Notes under the pieces: model-generated
What the model was told of the DNA's origin: nothing
Database searches by the model: none
Seen by the model: only the letters and a program-made list of their open reading frames with translations
In this document: positions 8,404 through 15,736 of the stretch, in pieces
Position numbering within the stretch: position 1 is the first letter of the stretch
Layout of the letters: every line of letters begins with the position of its first letter
Assembly: GCF_001401805.1 (NCBI RefSeq)
Contig: NZ_LKDW01000005.1
Span: 62,001-126,000 of the forward strand
Source of the DNA: Pseudoalteromonas sp. P1-25
GTDB taxonomy: Bacteria; Pseudomonadota; Gammaproteobacteria; Enterobacterales; Alteromonadaceae
Length of the DNA stretch: 64,000 nt
Direction: 5' to 3'
Translations under genes and position numbers: made by a program

Positions 8404-9812
8404 ATACTAATTTATACCCTAGTTTTGAGGTCCTTATTTGTGATGACGACAACAGCTTTCTACGAAGCATATCGTTTGCAATAGAGCGCTACTGCGGCAT
8501 TAACAACATTGTACAATGTAACGATAGCCGCGATGTAATAGCCAAACTAAACCAAGGAAATATTCGTGTTGTATTGCTTGATTTAAACATGCCACATATC
8601 AGTGGTGATGAGCTTATAGCGCAAATTACCGAGCTTTTTCCACACATTTCGGTGGTGATCATCAGTGGCATTAATCAAGTAGAAGCCGCTGTAAAATGTA
8701 TAAAATTAGGCGCTTATGGTTACCATGTAAAAACAGAAGATCCCGAACGCCTAAGTAATAGCATAATGCAGGTGGTGCGTTTTCAAGAGCTAAACTTAGA
8801 AAACCAAGCCATGCGTGGCTACCTACTAGAAAATCAAACAAGCCTGGATCCTGCGTTTTCTAAAATTATTAGTGTGGATCATCAAATGCATTCGGTGTTT
8901 AATTACATCCAATCTATATCAAACAGCCAGCAGCCTATTTTAATTACCGGCGAAAGTGGCGTAGGCAAAGAGCTCATAGCCAGAGCAATTCACGAAACCA
9001 GCGGTTGCAGTGGTGAGCTTGTGTGTGTAAACGTAGCCGGCCTTGATGATAACTTGTTTTCGGATACCTTATTTGGCCACAAAAAAGGCGCGTTTACAGG
9101 CGCAGAGCAAGCCCGTAAAGGGATGATAGAACGTGCATCAGGCGGGATATTATTTCTTGATGAAATTGGCGATTTAAACCTCGCCTCACAAGTAAAGTTA
9201 TTAAGGCTTTTGCAAGAAGGCGAATATTACCCAGTAGGCAGCGATACACCAAAACGCATTAATGCGCGCATTATTGCAGCCACTCACCAAAACTTACTCA
9301 CTAAAAAAGAAAATGGCGAATTTAGAAACGACTTATACTACCGTTTAAAAATTCATCATGTGAATATTCCACCACTTAGGGAGCGCAAACAAGACATCCC
9401 TTTACTGCTAGAGCATTTTTTAACGCTAGCTGCGCAAGAATTTAATAAACCGGTGGCAAGTATTCCAAAAGAACTATTAATTTTACTCGAAAACTATACA
9501 TTCCCTGGCAATATCAGAGAGCTGCGCGCTATGGCATTTGACGCAATGAGCACCCACCAATCAGGGGACTTATCGATGAAAGCCTTTGAAAGTGTGCGCA
9601 GCGCCGTGCCCACAATAGATATGCATGCCCAGCTTTCAAAACCACTGTTTGAGTCGTCATCTACCTTACCTACACTAAAACAAGCGGCAGAGTTATTAGT
9701 CGCAGAGGCAATGAAGCGCGCTAACTCAAACCAATCATTAGCAGCCCAGTTGCTTGGTATATCGCAACCAGCACTCAGTAAGCGACTTAAAAAAGGCCAG
9801 CCAGAACCTTAA
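8400..9812 (+). CDS. Sigma-54-dependent response regulator, NtrC family
   Basis: The 470-residue protein has a receiver domain (1-120; phospho-acceptor Asp near 60 in VLLDLNMP), an AAA+ domain (about 155-385) with Walker A GESGVGKE, the GAFTGA loop (near 231-236) that contacts sigma-54, and Walker B GGILFLDEIGDL, then a Fis-type helix-turn-helix at the end (NQSLAAQLLGISQPALSKRLKK). It should activate RpoN-dependent genes when phosphorylated by the kinase just upstream. The sigma-54 promoter at 3772 and the palindrome at 3572 make the symporter-porin unit its likely target. Confidence 0.93.
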   Translation: MNTNLYPSFEVLICDDDNSFLRSISFAIERYCGINNIVQCNDSRDVIAKLNQGNIRVVLLDLNMPHISGDELIAQITELFPHISVVIISGINQVEAAVKCIKLGAYGYHVKTEDPERLSNSIMQVVRFQELNLENQAMRGYLLENQTSLDPAFSKIISVDHQMHSVFNYIQSISNSQQPILITGESGVGKELIARAIHETSGCSGELVCVNVAGLDDNLFSDTLFGHKKGAFTGAEQARKGMIERASGGILFLDEIGDLNLASQVKLLRLLQEGEYYPVGSDTPKRINARIIAATHQNLLTKKENGEFRNDLYYRLKIHHVNIPPLRERKQDIPLLLEHFLTLAAQEFNKPVASIPKELLILLENYTFPGNIRELRAMAFDAMSTHQSGDLSMKAFESVRSAVPTIDMHAQLSKPLFESSSTLPTLKQAAELLVAEAMKRANSNQSLAAQLLGISQPALSKRLKKGQPEP

Positions 9813-9843
9813 AAAACAACACAATACTTAATCAAATTTTAGG

Positions 9844-9907
9844 CACAAAAAAGCCCGCAGCGTTAACTGCGGGCTGTTTTGTTGAATGAGTGAGTTAGCC
9901 ATATAAG
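9844..9907. repeat. Left attachment-site copy (64-bp direct repeat)
   Basis: Identical at all 64 positions to 14352-14415; the bases just outside differ on both sides. It carries the last ~11 bases of rnpB plus its terminator. Because its hairpin is followed by T6 on the minus strand, it also ends the island operon that stops at 10098. Confidence 0.9.
9847..9880. terminator. Bidirectional terminator inside the left repeat
   Basis: An 8-bp GC-rich stem (GCCCGCAG, 9853-9860, with 9867-9874) has a 6-base loop. It is flanked by A6 on the left, giving T6 on the minus strand for the island operon, and by TGTTTTGTT on the right for the response regulator gene ending at 9812. Confidence 0.85.
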
Positions 9908-10097
9908 TCAACAGGGATATTCAATACAAAACCTGAAAAATCAATACGTTAAAGTTTTTAGTGAGGGAAAAGATACAGACTTTGGCACACTATTTATGCA
10001 CGTTTATAGATTAAACTTAGGTGTGCTCCATAGAAAGCCTTGATTTACCATTACCAACTAACGTTAATATGTATTAACACTACTTAATCAATTACGA

Positions 10098-10997
10098 CTA
10101 TAGAGTTATTGTTTGAAGTATTTCTCTATCCGCAACTCGATCCATAGGCTCTTCGGAATGTAATGAAGAAACACGCCACACACTTACATCAGGATATAGC
10201 TCTAAACCAATAATCAATGATACTGCTGACAAAATTTTTGGCCCCAATGGAACAATGATAACTCTTGAGGTTTCAGCCAAAGATAAAACCAAAGACTTCA
10301 AGTCAATATAAGTGTCATATGGGCTATAAACATTATAAGAGTATGTATTCTCAGAAGGGGTTGAGTTTAATAAAGATAGATTATTGGCTTTTACATCCTC
10401 TTCAAACTCAACATTCAAACTCTTAGGTATAAAGGAATATGCACTATCTGGTTCTAGATAATTATAAATTCCAAGCGCTTTAGATTGCTCATACCCAAGC
10501 CCAAAGATAGCTGAAGTAGAATAAGATAAATTACCAAGCCCACCTGATAACTCTTCAATCAATGGCCCTACTTTTTTCACTGGCTGCATATCACTTGGTG
10601 GGCAAACGTATTTGGATGCAATATAGCAAATTGTTATATTTATCTTTGGTTTTAAGTTTTTTATTAAAAAGTTTAGAACTAATGCTAATCTATGTCGTGT
10701 CATAACAGTTATATCTATCATAACATTTGCACTTTCAAGTTGATTTAGTTCATCAACTTTTCCTATGAGAAACTCAGTAATATCCGAGCACTGTTCCTCT
10801 ATGATTTCAGCGCTTTCAAAAGCTTTTTTATTTTTTTGATAGTAAAGTACATGTTGATTGGACTTGTAACCTAACACAACTATTTTTGTCGAGACAGCCT
10901 TATATTTTTCATAGGCAAAAGTGGAGCGGCTTTCATAGCCTAAACCAAAAATAGCCAAATCAAAGTGCTCATTCATTGCATTTTTTAATAACCTCAT
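10098..10997 (-). CDS. Unrecognised Rossmann-like protein, third gene of the island operon
   Basis: This 299-residue soluble protein has no family I can name with certainty. It opens with a beta-strand and turn of Rossmann type (LAIFGLGYESRS, residues 14-25), and a second conserved-looking motif, MIDITVMTRHRLA (93-105), follows a predicted strand. The C-terminal third ends with WRVSSLHSEEPMDRVAD. From memory this resembles poorly described alpha/beta proteins that travel with ATPases in defence loci; that is unverified. Its ATG overlaps the ATPase stop as ATGA, so translation is coupled. An internal ATG at residue 8 is an alternative start. Confidence 0.75.
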   Translation of the reverse strand: MRLLKNAMNEHFDLAIFGLGYESRSTFAYEKYKAVSTKIVVLGYKSNQHVLYYQKNKKAFESAEIIEEQCSDITEFLIGKVDELNQLESANVMIDITVMTRHRLALVLNFLIKNLKPKINITICYIASKYVCPPSDMQPVKKVGPLIEELSGGLGNLSYSTSAIFGLGYEQSKALGIYNYLEPDSAYSFIPKSLNVEFEEDVKANNLSLLNSTPSENTYSYNVYSPYDTYIDLKSLVLSLAETSRVIIVPLGPKILSAVSLIIGLELYPDVSVWRVSSLHSEEPMDRVADREILQTITL

Positions 10998-12748
10998 ACA
11001 TTCAACTCCATTTGTGTGATTTTACTGTCTAAGATATTAAAAACTTTTAATCTTTTATGATTCAATATTGTTACCAAATCAACTGGAGGCTGTAGATTCA
11101 TCAGAAGTCTATATTCAGGTGAAAATATATAAGATAATCTACACCTTGCACCTCTCAAGTTATTGATATCTTGAAAAGCATCTATTTCATTCTTTTCTAT
11201 CACTAGAGCACCTGCATTTAATGCTAATCCTATTGCATCCATGTAGTTCTCATTGTAATCATTTTTGAATGTAATACTTCCTTTTGGACTTGGAGAAAAT
11301 CCCCCTCCATGTATTTGTTGATGAAAGTATTGAGCTATCTCTTGTATTACATCATAAAGTGACCTCACTCCAGACTCATCAGACTCTACTGCAATTGTAT
11401 TTAACAATGCTTTAAATGATTGATAGTATTCGTTAATGCACTCTATTTGCTTATGGCTCTTAACGATCCCCTCTGATTTAGCTATTGATGCAAAAATACT
11501 CATAACACCTATAAGCATCCTTGGGTTGTAATCCAATATATTGCAAATATTTAAAAAGCCGGTGTAATAATTTGAGGGTCGCTTTCTTCGTGCGCGGTGA
11601 TAATTTCTTAAATGAACATTAAACTGAATACGACGTACCACATCTTTTTCAGTACTGCGAAGAGATGAGTACTTTTTTCCTAAGACTTTTTGTGATTTTA
11701 AGTAATCTGAAAAACTATCATCATTAGACGCTAACTCTTCAAACTCTTTATCCCTGTCTATATCGAAACCTTCAAAGTACTCTTCAATTGGTTTAAGTAA
11801 ATTTTCCTGCTTGAATATATAATTGCTTAGCGCTTTAGCAAACTCAACGCCATCATCTCTAACACCGCTTAAGTTTATGAAAGACAGATCCTGCTTATGC
11901 ATACTGCTAAATGAGTCTTCCGTTATTGAAACATCTTTGTGATAAGGTGAAAGAGCTAATTTTAATATAATATTTTGAGGACCACCTCTCATGTTATTAA
12001 GCAAAGGCTGAACAAAACTATCCGGAGCTAGCTCAAGCTCATCAAACAATAGTGCCCACTTTTCGTTCAGTTCCCCAAAATATTGATTTACTATACTGAT
12101 ACTTGCATCCATCAGCGAAATTAATTCAGACTCAACAAATATAGGGGCTAAGTTTTTTGAAACTGGGCCACTTAAAGATGAAATATACGACGAAACTTCA
12201 AGCTTCTTCATCGTGAGAGCTATAGATAATCCCCTTAATGATGGGATTTTAACCTCAACACACCATAGGTCTGCTAAATAACCAACTAACTCACTTTCAA
12301 CTTCTTTTGATAATTCTATTTTTTTATAGTCACATGAACCTTTATTTTTTAATGCTCTGTATACTAAAGAGCACGAAAAGCATTCTAAAACATGATATGT
12401 AAATGCTGAGTTGAGCAACTTTAGAACTAAGTTATTTGCTTTATAAATCTTAGATAAACGATCAAATTGTGCCTTCCAAAACCTATCTGTAGGGATAAAA
12501 ACTCCGGAAAAATCAACCTTTGAACGGTACTCATTTGATTGTTCACTTTCCCATATATTTAGTGCTTCAGCCTCACACATTCTTAACAGAGTGGTTTTAC
12601 CGCTTCCTCTTGGACCAACCATAACAGTATGATTAGGAGAAATTAACCGATCAAAATGGCTATTTGGAATGAAACTATCACACAAGCTTTGCTTAGAAGT
12701 CGATTTAGCATTAAATGATTTATTAAAAGAATGAATTTGATTAAGCAT
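10994..12748 (-). CDS. P-loop (AAA/ORC-CDC6-like) ATPase of the island operon
   Basis: Taking the ATG at 12748 gives 584 residues. This start is preferred over the upstream one at 12799 because a GAGG site lies 9 bases ahead and the overlap with the preceding stop is then only 8 bases. Walker A is GPRGSGKT (residues 45-52) and Walker B is LLFDE (233-237) in the sequence WALLFDELELAPD, followed by a strand ending KLALSPY that fits a sensor position. The ~180 residues between the Walker motifs are helical, and a long C-terminal half is helical with no membrane segment. The pattern matches proteins labelled ORC-CDC6-family AAA ATPases, as I recall them; the function is unknown. Confidence 0.82.
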   Translation of the reverse strand: MLNQIHSFNKSFNAKSTSKQSLCDSFIPNSHFDRLISPNHTVMVGPRGSGKTTLLRMCEAEALNIWESEQSNEYRSKVDFSGVFIPTDRFWKAQFDRLSKIYKANNLVLKLLNSAFTYHVLECFSCSLVYRALKNKGSCDYKKIELSKEVESELVGYLADLWCVEVKIPSLRGLSIALTMKKLEVSSYISSLSGPVSKNLAPIFVESELISLMDASISIVNQYFGELNEKWALLFDELELAPDSFVQPLLNNMRGGPQNIILKLALSPYHKDVSITEDSFSSMHKQDLSFINLSGVRDDGVEFAKALSNYIFKQENLLKPIEEYFEGFDIDRDKEFEELASNDDSFSDYLKSQKVLGKKYSSLRSTEKDVVRRIQFNVHLRNYHRARRKRPSNYYTGFLNICNILDYNPRMLIGVMSIFASIAKSEGIVKSHKQIECINEYYQSFKALLNTIAVESDESGVRSLYDVIQEIAQYFHQQIHGGGFSPSPKGSITFKNDYNENYMDAIGLALNAGALVIEKNEIDAFQDINNLRGARCRLSYIFSPEYRLLMNLQPPVDLVTILNHKRLKVFNILDSKITQMELNV

Positions 12749-13901
12749 TTTTTGAGACCTCAAATAAAAGATTATCAGATAACTCAACTTCAAATTCATT
12801 ATTTAGCTTAATGATAAGTTGATCATATTGAGTAGGCGTTAAATGTTGCAATACATCATTAACCTCAATTAGATCATCTGAATTTAAGTATGTTGTCCCT
12901 TCAAGTAAAGTGTTAAGCTTTTCAATAACTTCTTTAGGCCGTACATCAGAGCCAAAGCCTCCTTTATGTGGTAAATTCTTAGACTTTGATGGGTGCCAAT
13001 TGTTTTTTATATCCCAAGAATGGGCTTCAAAAGTACCAATCAGTCTTTCATCTTCACTTGTTTTTTCTAAATTGATATCTAATACATAAAACTGATTTGT
13101 AGTTCTTTCAGAGATTTCAGGATAAAGCCTTGCACTAAAACTTCCAGCAGAGAAAATAAGTGGCGGGTTATAGCCAGCGCTGGAGGCAGAAAACAAACTT
13201 GCAAAATGTTTGTGTCCATGAATAATTAACCATGGAGATGAAGTAGCTTGTTCTATGCTAGAAATAAGAAGCTGGCCACCATCCATCACTTCAAAGTCTG
13301 AACCATAATCAACCTCTTCCCTCTTTACTGGATGGTGATGACATAAAAGTATATTAAATGCTTTCTCTTCAAATTTATCACTTTTTATGTAATCTACGAT
13401 TTGGCTCACTGTTTCCTGCGCAACTCGACCATGTTTAAATTCATCATTAAACCCATGATAAGCACTTGAATTTAAGAAAATACAATTAAAGTTATCATAT
13501 GAAATATGACCCCACCCCCACGCCCAAAAATGGGTATTAAACTCATACTCATTACTAGGAAATGGAGGTGCACAGAACTTAACTTGATGTAGAGGTGAAA
13601 TTTCAATTCCTGGTCTTGACTGTAAATCATGATTACCTGGAACACATAATAACCCGTTAATTTCGAGCTGTGATTGAACCTCTTTTAGAAAGCCCCAACC
13701 GTTTTTAAAGGAGTCTGCACACCCGTGGTTAGATATGTCTCCAGGACATACTAAAAAATCTGGATATAAATTTATAGATTTGCAATATTCTATGAATCTT
13801 GTTCCGAATTCATTTTCTACCCCATCAAACACTAATCTAGAATGTTCTTGCTCAGAGCTTTTAGGACATGCATGTAAATCTGATATTATAAGAAACTTCA
13901 C
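12741..13901 (-). CDS. Calcineurin-like metallophosphoesterase, first gene of the island operon
   Basis: The 386-residue protein has all five dimetal motifs: DLH (residues 8-10), GD (54-55, in PGDISNHG), GNHD (89-92), HHHP (188-191) and GHKH (229-232). The spacing and the GDIS variant resemble the CpdA/class III cyclic-nucleotide phosphodiesterase group more than Mre11/SbcD. About 130 residues follow the catalytic domain and end in a helical segment, possibly for contact with the ATPase. The GTG start is forced, since motif I begins at residue 8. The substrate could be a nucleotide signal or nucleic acid. No signal peptide is present, so it acts in the cytoplasm. Confidence 0.88.
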   Translation of the reverse strand: MKFLIISDLHACPKSSEQEHSRLVFDGVENEFGTRFIEYCKSINLYPDFLVCPGDISNHGCADSFKNGWGFLKEVQSQLEINGLLCVPGNHDLQSRPGIEISPLHQVKFCAPPFPSNEYEFNTHFWAWGWGHISYDNFNCIFLNSSAYHGFNDEFKHGRVAQETVSQIVDYIKSDKFEEKAFNILLCHHHPVKREEVDYGSDFEVMDGGQLLISSIEQATSSPWLIIHGHKHFASLFSASSAGYNPPLIFSAGSFSARLYPEISERTTNQFYVLDINLEKTSEDERLIGTFEAHSWDIKNNWHPSKSKNLPHKGGFGSDVRPKEVIEKLNTLLEGTTYLNSDDLIEVNDVLQHLTPTQYDQLIIKLNNEFEVELSDNLLFEVSKNA

Positions 13902-13962
13902 TGTAAAAAATCATTCCTATCTAAAAGAGTATTTTGTTCACATACTTACGTTTAAGAGTCTA

Positions 13963-13975
13963 AACACTAAGTGTT
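13963..13975. promoter_or_regulatory. Short palindrome upstream of the island operon, candidate operator
   Basis: The inverted repeat AACAC-TAA-GTGTT lies about 60 bases upstream of the metallophosphoesterase start, just before the end of the integrase remnant. The 76 bases between the two genes must contain or abut the operon promoter; a weak pair (TTAAAC, AATACT on the minus strand) can be read there. No regulator gene remains on the island. Confidence 0.25.
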
Positions 13976-13977
13976 CA

Positions 13978-14330
13978 TTATTCAAATGCATTCATCACAT
14001 CAGCCAACCTCTTTAAATCCGCACTTTTATGTGTGTACTCATCTGTAATCCCACCTTTAAAAAGTTCATGCCCAACAACCTGCTGTAGCAGCGCTAAATC
14101 AGAAGAGTGATTATTTCGTATGTTACTGATAAACGTATGGCTAAAACTGTGAAAACTGCGCATTTCATCTAGTTCGTTAACACTTGCTATATCAAGCTTA
14201 GTAATTAAGCGAGCAAACCAGCTTGTTATACTTTCTGCCGACGTGATCTCGTACAAGACCCCTCGTTTATATTCTCTACATATTCAAGAAAGCCTAATTC
14301 AATTAAAACCTGCGGGGTCGAACCTTGACT
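13978..14330 (-). pseudogene. Tyrosine recombinase (integrase) C-terminal remnant, truncated and frameshifted
   Basis: The last ~92 residues read in one frame and contain FHSFSHTFISNIRNN (the H-x-x-R/H box), VVGHE and the nucleophile region ITDEYTHKSADLKRL, typical of the phage-integrase catalytic end. Just upstream, another frame reads IELGFLEYVENINEG, which matches the stretch that normally precedes this region (roughly LIELGFLDYV). The two frames meet at a run of four G (14259-14262). Further upstream a TGA at 14331-14333 and the right repeat at 14352 cut the gene off, so the first catalytic Arg and the DNA-binding domains are missing. The enzyme cannot work. Confidence 0.82.
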
Positions 14331-14351
14331 TCATACATTATAATTTTCAAA

Positions 14352-14396
14352 CACAAAAAAGCCCGCAGCGTTAACTGCGGGCTGTTTTGTTGAATG

Positions 14397-14415
<19 letters not shown>
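14352..14415. repeat. Right attachment-site copy (64-bp direct repeat) at the rnpB 3' end
   Basis: Identical to 9844-9907. It spans the final bases of rnpB, the following linker and the terminator hairpin, and continues directly into intact rnpB at 14416. Confidence 0.9.
14355..14382 (-). terminator. Terminator of rnpB
   Basis: On the minus strand an 8-bp GC-rich stem with 6-base loop (14361-14382) is followed by six T. It lies about 15 bases beyond the end of the RNase P RNA. Confidence 0.88.
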
Positions 14416-14776
<361 letters not shown>

Positions 14777-14817
14777 CGCGCAGTATACATGAGCTGCGCC
14801 TTGTACGCAGTAAAGAT

Positions 14818-15675
14818 TTACGCTTTTTCGTCAATAATTGTTTTATACAGGGCGTTTTTCTTCATTCCAAAGTATTCTGCAACAATTCCACAGGCTTTTT
14901 TCATCGGCATTTCGCTTTCAAGTAGCGCCAGCATTTTACGCGCCTCGGGTGGGATATCGTCCACAAGCTTAGGTTTGCCTGGCAACATTAAAACAATTTC
15001 GCCACGTTGCTTAGTGGGATCATCAGTTAAAAATTGCTTTAACTCACTCACTGTGCCGTTAAAAAAGGTTTCAAAGGTTTTGGTTAGCTCTTTTGCAAAA
15101 ACCACTTGCTGCTCATTACCAAGTGCCGCTTCTAAATCATCTAGGCTTGCCATAATACGGTGAGTGCTTTCGTACATTATGCTGGTAATGCCTGAATTAA
15201 CAGCCTCAATAAAAAAGTCTTGCCTTGCTTTGCTTTTAGCCGGTGTAAAGCCAATAAACTGAAAACGATCGGTTGGTAGGCCCGAGCAACACACCGCAGT
15301 AATCGCAGCACACGCACCAGGCACGGGCGTTACATGTGCGCCTTGCTCGCGGCACAAGTTTACTACGGCATAACCAGGGTCGCTTATTAGCGGCGTGCCG
15401 GCATCTGACACCAGCGCGATATTTTTGCCTTCATTTAGCCAATCAATAATTTGCTGCGCTTTTTGCTTTTCGTTATGGTCATGTAATGCAAAGGTTTTAG
15501 CCTTTATACCAAAGTGGCTTAGCAGCTTACCGGTGTGGCGCGTGTCTTCAGCAGCGATTAAGTCAACCTGCGATAATGTCGCGATGGCACGCTGGCTTAA
15601 GTCGTCATAATTGCCAATTGGGGTGGCTACAATGTAAAGAGTGCCAATTTTCTGTGAATTCTCCTCATTTAACAT
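14818..15675 (-). CDS. rsmI: 16S rRNA (cytidine(1402)-2'-O)-methyltransferase RsmI
   Basis: The 285-residue protein has the tetrapyrrole-methylase fold with the RsmI signatures GTLYIVATPIGNYDDLSQRA near the start, AAEDTRHTGKLL (about 40-51), SDAGTPLISDPG (about 90) and VPGACAAITA. RsmI uses S-adenosylmethionine to 2'-O-methylate C1402 in the decoding centre of 16S rRNA. It is divergent from lpoA across about 60 bases, the classic arrangement in gammaproteobacteria. Confidence 0.97.
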   Translation of the reverse strand: MLNEENSQKIGTLYIVATPIGNYDDLSQRAIATLSQVDLIAAEDTRHTGKLLSHFGIKAKTFALHDHNEKQKAQQIIDWLNEGKNIALVSDAGTPLISDPGYAVVNLCREQGAHVTPVPGACAAITAVCCSGLPTDRFQFIGFTPAKSKARQDFFIEAVNSGITSIMYESTHRIMASLDDLEAALGNEQQVVFAKELTKTFETFFNGTVSELKQFLTDDPTKQRGEIVLMLPGKPKLVDDIPPEARKMLALLESEMPMKKACGIVAEYFGMKKNALYKTIIDEKA

Positions 15676-15736
15676 TGAGGTCTCCTGCGTCAGTCAGTAA
15701 TATAAGCAAATCGCGTTAACGTATTGGGAAATCATT

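Noticed and set aside
9990-10010. Sigma-54-like word TTGGCACACTATTTATGC in the island
   Set aside because: GG and GC are 12 bases apart instead of 10, and no plus-strand gene follows.
9910-10043. Open plus-strand frame between the left repeat and the island operon
   Set aside because: It has no start codon with a ribosome site, no family resemblance, and begins in the repeat; at most a remnant.
12749-12799. Upstream start for the island ATPase
   Set aside because: It would overlap the phosphoesterase gene by 59 bases; the ATG at 12748 has a GAGG site and a coupled 8-base overlap.
13735-14016. Plus-strand frame of 93 codons over the metallophosphoesterase start
   Set aside because: It is a shadow of the coding minus-strand genes, with no ribosome site.
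14310-14330. T-loop-like GGTTCGACCCC beside the right repeat (minus strand)
   Set aside because: The arms do not pair as a tRNA T stem, and no acceptor or anticodon arm is present. The target is rnpB, not a tRNA.
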